A stretch of DNA of 64,000 bases from positions 1 to 64,000 of the forward strand of contig NZ_LQPT01000051.1 in the NCBI RefSeq assembly GCF_002102355.1, written 5' to 3'. The notes below the pieces were generated by a model. The model did not search any database, was not told where the DNA came from, and worked only from the letters and a program-made list of their open reading frames with translations. How positions within the stretch are numbered: the first letter of the stretch is position 1; the number at the start of each line of letters is the position of its first letter. Source of the stretch: Mycobacterium sherrisii. Its GTDB lineage: Bacteria > Actinomycetota > Actinomycetes > Mycobacteriales > Mycobacteriaceae. This document shows positions 26,070 to 33,928 of the stretch, piece after piece. The translations under genes were made by a program, and so were the position numbers.

Positions 26070-27167
26070 CTACCACTTCAACAGCACGAGTTCGGAGCAG
26101 AAACCCGGACCCATCGCGATCATCAGGCCGAGCGAGCCCGGCACCGGCGGCTGGGCCAGGTTGGCCCGAAGCACGTCGATAACCGAAACCGATGACAGAT
26201 TTCCGTTGAGCCGCAACGAGTTTCGCGTGTGATCCAGAGCGTCGGCCGGCAACTCCAGTTCTTCTTCGACCGCCTCGATGACCGCGGGACCGCCCGGGTG
26301 GCACACCCACGTCGAGATGTCCGAGGGCGCCAAGCCGTGGTCGGCCAAAAACTTGCGGACGTCGTCACCCAGGTACTGCTTGGCGACGTTGACGACGTCG
26401 GCGGACAACACGATCTTGAAGCCGTCGGTGCCGATGTCCCAGCCCATCACGCCCTGGGTGTCCGGATACATCCGGCTGCGCGTGTCGAGCACCCGCGGGC
26501 CGGTCTCGGTTTCCGAGAAATTGGCGCCCTTGACGACAACCGCGCCCGCGCCGTCGCCGAACAGGCTGGTGGCGACCGTGTTGGCCACCGAATGGTCGTT
26601 ACGTTGAATGGTCAGCGTGCACAGTTCGACCGCCAGCAACACCGCGACGTGGTCGGGGAACGCTCGCAGGTAGTCATGCACCCGCGCGACCCCGGCCGCG
26701 CCGGCAACACATCCCAGACCGAACATCGGGATGCGTTTGACGTCCTGGCGCAGCCCCACTCGGTGCGCCAGCCGTGCCTCCAGCGACGGCACGGCGAGCC
26801 CGGTGACCGTCGTCGAAAACACGATGTCCACCTCTTCGGGCCGGACCTTGGCCTGCTCGAGCGCTGCGCGCAGAGCCCGCTCACCCAATTCCAGAGCGAC
26901 CTCGACGTAGGCTTCGTTCGCCTCGGTGAAACCGCTCAGCTGCTCCATCCGGTCCATCGAGATCGCCAGATGCCGGTGCTCCACGCCGGCCGATAGCGCA
27001 AAGCGCCGGAAGTGTTCCCCCATAACGCCACTGAGCCGGTCGATCAGTTCTTCCTGCGGATGATAGTGCTGCGGAAACTGCACAGACACCGCAGCAATTG
27101 TCGGATCCTCGCTGGCCGTGGTTGTAAAGCCCACGCGCGTGGCATTTCCCCCTGTTTTTTCGTTCAT
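26070..27167 (-). CDS. Type III polyketide synthase
   Basis: A 365-residue chalcone/stilbene-synthase-like enzyme that extends an acyl-CoA starter with malonyl-CoA and cyclises the product into an alkylpyrone or alkylresorcinol. The catalytic triad is Cys153 (MFGLGCVAGAAG), His290 (WVCHPGGPAVIE) and Asn323 (RLNGNLSSVS). FSTTVTGLAVPSLEARL and GDGAGAVVV are also family sequences. Likely uses long-chain acyl starters like other mycobacterial Pks10/11/18 types, but which is not readable. First gene of the operon with the methyltransferase and flavoprotein. ATG 27167 is 81 bp from the divergent SDR gene. Confidence 0.95.
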   Translation of the reverse strand: MNEKTGGNATRVGFTTTASEDPTIAAVSVQFPQHYHPQEELIDRLSGVMGEHFRRFALSAGVEHRHLAISMDRMEQLSGFTEANEAYVEVALELGERALRAALEQAKVRPEEVDIVFSTTVTGLAVPSLEARLAHRVGLRQDVKRIPMFGLGCVAGAAGVARVHDYLRAFPDHVAVLLAVELCTLTIQRNDHSVANTVATSLFGDGAGAVVVKGANFSETETGPRVLDTRSRMYPDTQGVMGWDIGTDGFKIVLSADVVNVAKQYLGDDVRKFLADHGLAPSDISTWVCHPGGPAVIEAVEEELELPADALDHTRNSLRLNGNLSSVSVIDVLRANLAQPPVPGSLGLMIAMGPGFCSELVLLKW

Positions 27168-27168
27168 G

Positions 27169-27209
27169 AACTTAGTTACGGTGGCCTAACTTAGTTGGTT
27201 CAACCCAAC
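27169..27209. promoter_or_regulatory. Repeats in the PKS/SDR divergent promoter
   Basis: AACTTAGTT occurs twice, at 27169-27177 and 27188-27196, 19 bases apart, and a near-perfect inverted repeat GTTGGTT-CA-ACCCAAC spans 27194-27209 (one mismatch). They sit immediately upstream of the PKS start and between the two divergent genes, so a regulator binding here could control both. Confidence 0.5.
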
Positions 27210-27248
27210 CCGGTTTAGGTATGCCTTCCGCGGGATAGGGTCAAATGC

Positions 27249-28397
27249 ATGCGGATTTTGGTGACCGGTGCGACCGGCTATGTGGGCTCCCGACTGGTCA
27301 CGGAACTGCTGGAAAACCACCACCAGGTGGTGGCGGCAAGCCGAAACCCGAAGCAGCTCAAGCGGTTCGGGTGGTTTGACGATGTCGCGCCGGTGCGTCT
27401 GAACGCATCGGATCCGGCGTCGGCGCAGGCGGCGATGGACGCCGCCGACCCCGTCGACGTCCTGTATTACCTGGTCCACGCCATCGGCCAGCCCGACTTC
27501 AGGGATGCCGATCGGACCGCGGCCGCCAATGTCGCCGCGGCTGCCCGCGACGCCGGGGTGCGCCGCATCGTCTACCTGGGCGGGTTCGTGCCCGCCGACG
27601 AGGCACTGTCCGAGCACTTGACCAGCCGCGCCGAGGTCGCCGAGGCGCTGACCATCCCCGAAGGCCCGGAGCTGGTGTGGCTGGGCGCGGCCGTCATCAT
27701 CGGTGCGGGTTCGACGTCGTTCGAGATGATGCGCTACGTCGGCGACCGATTCCCGCTGATCCCCGCCCCGAGCTGGATGGACAACCCGATCGACCCGATC
27801 TCCATCCGCGACGTGCTGCACTATTTGGTGGCCGCCGCGGATCCCGAGCTCGTCCCGCCCGGCGCGTACGACATCGCCGGTCCGGACACCACTACCTACC
27901 GGGACCTGCTCAAGGCGTATGCGCGAGCCTCGGGACGCTGGCACGCCGCGCTGCCGGTCGGTCGCGTCGACACCTCGTTGGCGTCGCTGATCACCGGGCT
28001 CGCCCTGCCGGTGCCGCCCGGCTTGGCCGGCGACCTGGTGGAGTCGCTCGATCATCCGATGCTCGCGTCGGCCAGCGGGCTGCGCGGACGGGTGCCCGAC
28101 CCGCCCGGCGGCCTGCTGGGCGTCGAGGACGCCATCTCGCTGGCCCTGGCGGGTGCGGCGCGGGGCAAGCCGCGGCCGGTCAACGAGCTGGCCGACCCGC
28201 ACGACCTCGCCGACACCGACCCCGCCTGGGCGGGCGGGGACGCGCTGCGGATCCGCCGGCTGGCCAGGGCCATCACCCCGCCCATTGCCCGGCCCACCCT
28301 GAAGCTGGTCAACAATGTCCCGGGCCCGGTCGCCGGAGCCGTGCGCACCGGCCTGGACATTCTGCTCAGCCTGACCCCGAAGGTCCGTCCGGCATGA
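27249..28397 (+). CDS. NAD(P)-binding atypical SDR (NmrA/epimerase-like)
   Basis: A 382-residue extended Rossmann protein. Starts MRILVTGATGYVGSRLVTELL (GxxGxxG motif), then DVLYYLVHAIGQ, RRIVYLGGFVP and VIIGAGSTSFEMMRYVGDR. Its function is not known; family members reduce or sense quinones or epimerise sugars. It is clearly paralogous to the protein at 29113-30453, sharing SFEM, RDVLHYL and PPGG landmarks in the same order, but lacks that protein's C-terminal DUF2867 part. It diverges from the PKS operon and overlaps the CPBP protease gene by ATGA, so the two form an operon. Confidence 0.8.
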   Translation: MRILVTGATGYVGSRLVTELLENHHQVVAASRNPKQLKRFGWFDDVAPVRLNASDPASAQAAMDAADPVDVLYYLVHAIGQPDFRDADRTAAANVAAAARDAGVRRIVYLGGFVPADEALSEHLTSRAEVAEALTIPEGPELVWLGAAVIIGAGSTSFEMMRYVGDRFPLIPAPSWMDNPIDPISIRDVLHYLVAAADPELVPPGAYDIAGPDTTTYRDLLKAYARASGRWHAALPVGRVDTSLASLITGLALPVPPGLAGDLVESLDHPMLASASGLRGRVPDPPGGLLGVEDAISLALAGAARGKPRPVNELADPHDLADTDPAWAGGDALRIRRLARAITPPIARPTLKLVNNVPGPVAGAVRTGLDILLSLTPKVRPA

Positions 28398-29116
28398 GCC
28401 AGCAGGCCAGCCCGTACCACGCCAGTGTGTTCTCCGAGCTGCGTCAGGCCGTCACCAATGTTGCTGTACCACACCATGAACCGCCGTCGCTGGTGCGGCG
28501 GCGCCGCGTCGTGGTCGCGGTCACCTTGGTGGTCGGCGCGGCGGTGCTCGGCTACTCGCTGCGCCGCCCGCCCGGCGAATCGAGCTTCTACTGGCTGACC
28601 CTGGTGCTGGCCGCGGTGTGGGTCGTCGGCGCGTCCTGCTCCGGCCCGCTGCATTTGGGCGGCATCTGCTGGCGTGGCCGCAATCAGCGGCCGGTGATCA
28701 GCGGCACGCTGGTCGGGCTGGGTCTGGGCGGGGTCTTCATCGTCGGCGGACTGTTCGCCCGCGAGATTCCCGCCGTTGCGGCACTGATCAGCCGGGTGCT
28801 GCAATACGCACACCACGGATCGTTCTGGCTGGTCGTGCTGATCACCCTGATCAACGGCGTCGCCGAGGAGATGTTCTTCCGCGGCGCCCTCTACACCGCG
28901 CTGGGGCGGTTCGCCCCGTTGACGATCTCGACCGTGCTGTACCTCGGCGTCACGCTGGCCAGCGGCAACCCGATGCTCGGGTTCGCCGCGCTCATCCTCG
29001 GCACCGTCTGCGCCCTGGAGCGCCGCGCCAGCGGCGGCGTCCTGGCGCCCGTGCTGACCCACTTCTTCTGGGGCTTGATCATGGTGCTGGTGTTGCCGCC
29101 GATGTTCGGCGTTTAG
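28394..29116 (+). CDS. CPBP family intramembrane metalloprotease (CAAX protease-like)
   Basis: A 240-residue membrane protein. After a 40-residue basic N-terminal region there are about six hydrophobic segments. The catalytic motifs of the CPBP (Abi) family are present: EExxxR in LINGVAEEMFFRGALYT, and the His motif in LAPVLTHFFWGLIMVL; the remaining FxxxH element is not obvious. The family includes CAAX prenyl proteases and bacteriocin-immunity proteins; the substrate is unknown. Start ATG 28394 overlaps the stop of the upstream SDR; the 3' end overlaps the convergent DUF2867 gene by four bases. Confidence 0.82.
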   Translation: MSQQASPYHASVFSELRQAVTNVAVPHHEPPSLVRRRRVVVAVTLVVGAAVLGYSLRRPPGESSFYWLTLVLAAVWVVGASCSGPLHLGGICWRGRNQRPVISGTLVGLGLGGVFIVGGLFAREIPAVAALISRVLQYAHHGSFWLVVLITLINGVAEEMFFRGALYTALGRFAPLTISTVLYLGVTLASGNPMLGFAALILGTVCALERRASGGVLAPVLTHFFWGLIMVLVLPPMFGV

Positions 29117-30453
29117 CCGTCCGCCGCCTCGACGACGTTGCGCACCAGGGCCGCCAGCGCGACGGTGTGCAGCGGTCGGGCGGCAAGCCAGTAGAGCCGC
29201 CCGCGTACGCCGGCCGGGACGAAGACCGCCCGCTGCGTGTATCTGCTGCCGCCGCCGTCCCGCGGCGCGACGGTCATTTCCAACCAGGCGGTCCCGCGGG
29301 TGCGGAATCGGGAGCGCAGCCGCAACCAGGTGCCGGGTTCCCGCTCGGCCACGGTCCAGCGGCCGTTGCTAGTCGCGGCGTTTTCGGCTGCGGCCCAAAC
29401 ATCCTCGGGCTTGGCGGCGGTTGCTGCCGTCCGCACGTCGGTGTAGCTGACTTCGCCCGCCCAGGCCGGGTCGCTGGGCAGCGGCTCGGCCGGCTCGGTG
29501 TGCGACGACGCCCAGCTGGCGTCGGGCAACCCGCGCGCCGCCCGATTCAGCGACAGCGCGATCGCTCGCCGGTAGGGGGTGAGGCCGCCCGGCGGCGGCG
29601 CGATGATGGTGTCGACGTCCGAATTGCCCATCACCGCATCGCATTCCAGCGCTTCGATCAGCGGCCGCGCCAAGCCGGACGGGATCGGCGTCACCGTCCC
29701 CACCCACAGGCTGGCGATGGACGGCGTCAGAAACGGCAGCACGAACAGGTAGCGCCGGTGCAGGCCCGCCACGTCGGCGTAGACGCGCATCATGTCGCCG
29801 TACTCCAGCACGTCGGGGCCGCCGATATCCCAGGCCCGCGACGAGGGCACCTGAGCCGTTGCCGCGGCGATTAGGTAGTGGAGCACGTCGCGCACCGCGA
29901 TGGGCTGGATCCGGTTGTGCACCCACTTCGGTGTGGTCATCACCGGCAGCCGGTCGGTCAGGTGGCGGATCATTTCGAACGACGCCGATCCGGACCCGAT
30001 GACCACACCGGCCTGCAGCACGACCGTCTCGATTCCCGACTCGACGAGCGCCTCGCCCACCGCCTTGCGCGACGCCAGATGGGGCGACAGATCCCGGTCC
30101 GGGGGATGCAGCCCGCTCAGGTACACGATCCGCCGGACCCCGGTGCGCTGCGCGGCCGTCACGACGTTGCGGACCGAGCGGCGTTCCTCCTCGGCGAAAT
30201 CCTTCGACGTCCCCATCGAATGGACCAGGTAGTAGACGACATCCATGCCGTCGAAGGCCTCGATGAGAGAGTCGACGTCGCCGAGGTCGCCGCGTGCGAC
30301 CTCCATTTGCTCGCGCCACGGTACTTCCGCCAGCTTGTCCGGCGTGCGGGCCAGCGCTCGCACGCGGTGGCCTTCGTCGAGCAGCCGCGGCACCAGGCGG
30401 GCACCGATGTAACCGGTCGCCCCGGTCACCAGGCAGCGCAGCGGTTCGTCCAT
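29113..30453 (-). CDS. SDR-DUF2867 fusion protein
   Basis: A 446-residue protein. Residues 1-300 are an NmrA-like NAD(P)-binding domain (CLVTGATGYIGARLVPRLLD, VVYYLVHSMG, RIVYLSGLHPP, GSASFEMIRHLTDR), and from about residue 315 a DUF2867 domain follows (YTDVRTAATAAKPEDVWAAA, GTWLRLRSRFRTRGTAWLEM, RGRLYWLAARPLHTVAL). This fusion is common in actinobacteria but uncharacterised. The N-terminal part is a paralogue of the protein at 27249; the two converge on the protease gene. ATG 30453 follows AGGGAGGA. Between it and the enoyl-CoA hydratase (30454-30510) is only spacer. Confidence 0.82.
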   Translation of the reverse strand: MDEPLRCLVTGATGYIGARLVPRLLDEGHRVRALARTPDKLAEVPWREQMEVARGDLGDVDSLIEAFDGMDVVYYLVHSMGTSKDFAEEERRSVRNVVTAAQRTGVRRIVYLSGLHPPDRDLSPHLASRKAVGEALVESGIETVVLQAGVVIGSGSASFEMIRHLTDRLPVMTTPKWVHNRIQPIAVRDVLHYLIAAATAQVPSSRAWDIGGPDVLEYGDMMRVYADVAGLHRRYLFVLPFLTPSIASLWVGTVTPIPSGLARPLIEALECDAVMGNSDVDTIIAPPPGGLTPYRRAIALSLNRAARGLPDASWASSHTEPAEPLPSDPAWAGEVSYTDVRTAATAAKPEDVWAAAENAATSNGRWTVAEREPGTWLRLRSRFRTRGTAWLEMTVAPRDGGGSRYTQRAVFVPAGVRGRLYWLAARPLHTVALAALVRNVVEAADG

Positions 30454-30510
30454 CGTGTCCTCCCTTGACTGACGTCGGGAAGGATTGCCGCTCCGGCGGC
30501 GACTAAGCGT

Positions 30511-31323
30511 CTAGCGGTCGGTGAAGTTCGGCGCGCGGCGCTCCTGGAACGCCGTTGCGCCTTCCCGTAAGTCGGCTGAGCGCAACAAGATCGACTGCCC
30601 CCGGTACTCACGGTCCAGCGTGGCATCCAGCTCGGCCAGGGTGGCCGCGTTGATCGCGTCCTTGGTTTTGGCGTACGCCACGACCGGGCCACGCAGCAAC
30701 GTCGAAATCACCTTGGCCACTTCGGCGTCGAAGTCCTCGGCCGGATAGACCGCGGTAACCAGGCCCGCGTCGAACGCGTCGGCTGCCGACAACCGTTCGG
30801 CCAGCAGCGCCATCCGCATGGCGCGGATCCGGCCGATCGCCGCCGCGACCAACGCCGAGGCGCCGCCGTCGGGCATCAGCCCGATCTTGGTGAAGGCGAG
30901 CATGAAAAACGCTGTCTCAGAAGCCAATACGATGTCGCAGGCCAGGGCGATGGAAACGCCGACGCCGGCGGCCGGGCCCTGCACGACGGCGACCACCGGA
31001 TGCGGCAGCGCGGTGATGGCGCGGATCAGCCGGTTGACCGCCAAGATGATCTCGTCCGGCGGAACGCCGCCGCTGTCGGACATGTCGTCGGCGCTGATGC
31101 CGGCTCCAGAGCAGAAGCCGCGGCCGGCGCCGCCCAGTCGCACCACCTGCACGCGCGGATCGGTGGCCGCGCTTTCCATCGTGTCGGCAAGCGCGGCGAT
31201 CACCGGGGTGGTCAGCGAGTTGAGGCTGTCCGGGCGATTGATGGTCACCGACAACACGCCGTCGGACAGGTCGACCGCGAGGTCGGCGGTGGAAGTCTGA
31301 AAGTCGAGCGTGGATTCCGGCAT
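30511..31323 (-). CDS. Enoyl-CoA hydratase/isomerase
   Basis: Crotonase-family enzyme, 270 residues. Has VTINRPDSLNSL, the CoA-binding GRGFCSGAGISADDM and the oxyanion-hole VVQGPAAGVGVSIALACDIVL; the region FTKIGLMPDGGAS carries an Asp/Gly where the dehydrating Glu is often found, so isomerase-type chemistry is also possible. It is divergent from mcr, about 110 bp apart. By order it corresponds to echA10/echA11 (Rv1142c/Rv1141c from memory); only one copy is present here. Its role beside alpha-methylacyl-CoA racemase would be in breakdown of methyl-branched acyl-CoAs. Confidence 0.88.
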   Translation of the reverse strand: MPESTLDFQTSTADLAVDLSDGVLSVTINRPDSLNSLTTPVIAALADTMESAATDPRVQVVRLGGAGRGFCSGAGISADDMSDSGGVPPDEIILAVNRLIRAITALPHPVVAVVQGPAAGVGVSIALACDIVLASETAFFMLAFTKIGLMPDGGASALVAAAIGRIRAMRMALLAERLSAADAFDAGLVTAVYPAEDFDAEVAKVISTLLRGPVVAYAKTKDAINAATLAELDATLDREYRGQSILLRSADLREGATAFQERRAPNFTDR

Positions 31324-31435
31324 GGGCTCACCCTAACCACCGGTTGGGTGACCGGGCTGCGCGGCCGCGGAGCGCGGCTGCGAAGATGCCAACGGGTTCG
31401 CACGCGTCAGCGCAGACGGAAGGTTGGTGGACATC

Positions 31436-32527
31436 ATGGCGGGACCGCTCAAGGGACTTCGGGTCGTGGAGCTGGCCGGCATTGGGCCGGGTCCGCACGC
31501 CGCGATGATTCTGGGAGATCTGGGTGCGGACGTGGTGCGCATCGATCGCCCGGCCAAAGGCCCTGGGGGCCCCGGCGGTGCCACGAAGGACGCCATGATG
31601 CGCAACCGGCGGGTGGTGACTGCTGACCTGAAGTCCGACGCAGGGCGCGAGCTTGTCCTGAAGCTGATCGCCAAGGCCGACGTGCTGATCGAGGGCTACC
31701 GCCCCGGCGTCACCGAACGGCTCGGCCTGGGCCCCGAGGACTGCGCCAAGGTCAACGACCGGTTGGTCTACGCGCGGATGACCGGCTGGGGCCAGACCGG
31801 TCCGCGCAGCCAGCAGGCGGGCCACGACATCAACTACATCTCGCTGAACGGCATCCTGCACGCCATCGGCCGGGTGAACGAACGTCCCGTTCCGCCGCTG
31901 AACCTGGTCGGCGATTTCGGCGGCGGCTCAATGTTCCTGCTGCTCGGCATCCTCTCGGCACTGTGGGAACGGCAGAGCTCCGGCAAGGGGCAAGTCGTCG
32001 ACGCCGCGATGGTCGACGGCTCGAGCGTGCTGGTCCAGATGATGTGGCAGATGCGGGCCTCCGGATTGTGGACGGACGCGCGGGGCACCAACCTGCTCGA
32101 CGGCGGCGCGCCCTACTACGACACCTATGAGTGCGCCGACGGACGCTATGTCGCGGTCGGGGCCATCGAGCCGCAGTTCTACGCGGCCATGCTGGCCGGG
32201 CTGGGTCTGGACGGGGCCGACCTGCCCGGGCAGAACGACGTCAACCGCTGGCCCGAACTGCGCGCCGCGCTGACCGAGAAATTCGCCAGCGCCGACCGCG
32301 ACCACTGGGCCAAGGTGTTCGCCGACTCCGACGCGTGCGTGACCCCGGTGCTGGCGTTCGGCGAGGTCCAGACCGAGCCGCACATCACCGAGCGCGACAC
32401 CTTCTACGAAGTGAACGGGGGCCTGCAGCCGCGACCGGCACCGCGGTTCTCCCGCACCCCGCCGGACACACCGCGGCCCGCGGCGGTGCTCGCCGACGTC
32501 GCGGACGTCCTCAACGACTGGGTATAG
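31436..32527 (+). CDS. mcr: Alpha-methylacyl-CoA racemase Mcr
   Basis: Interconverts 2R and 2S methyl-branched acyl-CoAs so that they can enter beta-oxidation; family III CoA-transferase fold. The residues established for the M. tuberculosis enzyme are all present: His130 in [12 protein letters not shown], Asp160 in [10 protein letters not shown] and Glu245 in [11 protein letters not shown] (four later than the tuberculosis numbering owing to a short insertion [11 protein letters not shown]). Start ATG 31436 gives 363 residues; TTG 31424 and GTG 31427 would add only a few residues. Methyl-branched sterol side chains are a probable source of substrate. Confidence 0.95.
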   Translation: MAGPLKGLRVVELAGIGPGPHAAMILGDLGADVVRIDRPAKGPGGPGGATKDAMMRNRRVVTADLKSDAGRELVLKLIAKADVLIEGYRPGVTERLGLGPEDCAKVNDRLVYARMTGWGQTGPRSQQAGHDINYISLNGILHAIGRVNERPVPPLNLVGDFGGGSMFLLLGILSALWERQSSGKGQVVDAAMVDGSSVLVQMMWQMRASGLWTDARGTNLLDGGAPYYDTYECADGRYVAVGAIEPQFYAAMLAGLGLDGADLPGQNDVNRWPELRAALTEKFASADRDHWAKVFADSDACVTPVLAFGEVQTEPHITERDTFYEVNGGLQPRPAPRFSRTPPDTPRPAAVLADVADVLNDWV

Positions 32528-32530
32528 TTC

Positions 32531-32550
32531 CCAACCAACAAGTTGGTTGG
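32531..32550. promoter_or_regulatory. Long perfect-arm palindrome between mcr and SDR
   Basis: CCAACCAACAAGTTGGTTGG: 9-base arms around AA, starting four bases after the mcr stop and ending 22 bases before the SDR start. A plausible TetR-type operator giving the SDR its own regulated promoter. The core AACnnGTT resembles KstR sites, but the flanking T/A at the outer positions is missing. Confidence 0.55.
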
Positions 32551-32572
32551 CACGATCACGAAAGGACTCTCA

Positions 32573-33337
32573 ATGGAGATCAAAGACGCCGTCGCCGTCG
32601 TCACCGGGGGTGCGTCCGGGCTGGGGTTGGCCACCACCAAACGCCTGCTCGATCGCGGCGCCCAGGTGGTGGTGATCGACCTGCGCGGCGAGGACGCGGT
32701 CCGCGAGCTCGGCGACCGTGCCCGCTTCGTCGAGGCCGACGTCACCGACGAGGCCGCCGTCGGCAAGGCCCTGGACACGGCGGAGTCGATGGGCACGCTG
32801 CGGATCAATGTCAACTGCGCCGGCATCGGCAACGCCATCAAGACGCTGTCCAAGGACGGCCCATTCCCATTGGACGCCTTCAAGAAGGTCATCAACGTCA
32901 ACCTGATCGGCACCTTCAACGTGCTGCGGTTGGCCGCCGAGCGGATCGCCAAGAGCGAACCGATCGGTCCGGAAACGAGTCCGGAGCGCGGCGTCATCAT
33001 CAACACCGCCTCGGTGGCCGCCTTCGAGGGGCAGATCGGCCAGGCCGCCTATTCCGCCTCCAAGGGTGGCGTCGTCGGCATGACGCTGCCGATCGCCCGC
33101 GACCTGTCCCGCGAACTGATCCGCGTGGTGACGATCGCGCCCGGATTGTTCAAGACGCCGCTGCTGGGCTCGCTGCCCGAGGAGGCGCAGGCGTCGCTGG
33201 GCAAGCAGGTGCCGCACCCGGCTCGGCTGGGCGACCCCGACGAGTACGGCGCCCTGGCCGTGCACATCGTGGAGAATGCCATGCTCAACGGCGAGGTGAT
33301 CCGTCTCGACGGCGCCATTCGCATGGCGCCCCGCTGA
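32573..33337 (+). CDS. SDR, 3-hydroxyacyl-CoA dehydrogenase type 2-like
   Basis: A 254-residue classical SDR resembling 17-beta-HSD10/HADH2. Nucleotide motif [32 protein letters not shown], catalytic Ser in [12 protein letters not shown] and Tyr-Lys in [13 protein letters not shown], and [13 protein letters not shown]. Members oxidise 3-hydroxyacyl-CoAs or hydroxysteroids with NAD. Beside mcr and an enoyl-CoA hydratase it would provide the dehydrogenation step for branched acyl-CoA. ATG 32573 has GAAAGGA eight bases upstream. Followed by a strong terminator. Confidence 0.9.
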   Translation: MEIKDAVAVVTGGASGLGLATTKRLLDRGAQVVVIDLRGEDAVRELGDRARFVEADVTDEAAVGKALDTAESMGTLRINVNCAGIGNAIKTLSKDGPFPLDAFKKVINVNLIGTFNVLRLAAERIAKSEPIGPETSPERGVIINTASVAAFEGQIGQAAYSASKGGVVGMTLPIARDLSRELIRVVTIAPGLFKTPLLGSLPEEAQASLGKQVPHPARLGDPDEYGALAVHIVENAMLNGEVIRLDGAIRMAPR

Positions 33338-33377
33338 CGGGCCGATCACCGACGCAAAACGAAAGCGCCGAGCACGC

Positions 33378-33405
33378 AAAAACCCCCGCCGTGGCGGGGG
33401 TTTTT
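33378..33405 (+). terminator. Intrinsic terminator
   Basis: AAAAACCCCCGCC and GGCGGGGGTTTTT form an 8-bp GC stem extended by A-U pairs with a run of five T: a textbook Rho-independent terminator, rare in mycobacteria. It ends the SDR (and mcr) transcript and, being symmetrical with an A-run upstream, could also stop transcription from the opposite side. Confidence 0.9.
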
Positions 33406-33492
33406 GTTGGCAGCAAGATCAGTGCGATCGACGGAACCAACGGGAGACTGAGGGTTCGGCCATCAGAAGCCGAGCGAGCAAGCTCATGATGA

Positions 33493-33624
33493 TCAGCTCG
33501 CGTTGGGAAGCGGGTGCCAGTCTTCAAGCTGCTCGGAGGTCTCGCCTTCCACCAGCACGTCGCCGTGGTAGAGGGCCTCGAAGTCAACCTTGATGACATC
33601 TGCGCTGAAGTCGTCGATCCACAT
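33493..33624 (-). CDS. Predicted acidic 43-residue microprotein
   Basis: A short open frame from ATG 33624 to TGA 33493 that would encode MWIDDFSADVIKVDFEALYH then GDVLVEGETSEQLEDWHPLP and NAS. It is strongly acidic with two Trp and no Cys, and has GC-rich third positions like its neighbours. No signal peptide or known domain was recognised. The Shine-Dalgarno is weak. It sits alone in the 590-bp gap between the terminated SDR gene and mmpL13, on the opposite strand, and the terminator at 33378 could end its transcript. It might be a real conserved small protein or chance; the non-random amino acid pattern favours a gene. Confidence 0.5.
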   Translation of the reverse strand: MWIDDFSADVIKVDFEALYHGDVLVEGETSEQLEDWHPLPNAS

Positions 33625-33844
33625 GACACTGAGCCTAAAAGCAACCATTAAGGATTCTTTGAGTCACGATTCGGAAAATTGTGGCAATTTACTCGCGAGT
33701 AGGGTTCGTCGCGGTCCGGCCGGGTTTTTGGTCCGTGAGCAGCTCATTTGGGGCTTGATTTTCTAGCCGGACTCTTAGTCTTCACGGGTTTGAAACCCGG
33801 TCGAACCAGACGAGGTCCTGTGCCGTACCACCAGCAGGAGTTGT

Positions 33845-33874
33845 TTGACACCTGTCACTTACCCGGTCTAGGTT
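33845..33874 (+). promoter_or_regulatory. Sigma70-type promoter for mmpL13
   Basis: TTGACA (33845-33850) and TAGGTT (33869-33874) with an 18-base spacer, about 55 bases ahead of the mmpL13 start. The -35 is perfect and the -10 moderate. Confidence 0.5.
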
Positions 33875-33928
33875 ACCGCGCATATGGTGCGCGCCCCCGC
33901 GGGACCGCGACCCTGGGAGGAAGCACAG

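Noticed and set aside
32531-32550. KstR site in the mcr/SDR palindrome
   Set aside because: AACAAGTT core fits but the outer T and A of TnnAACnnGTTnnA are absent, so a different regulator is more likely.
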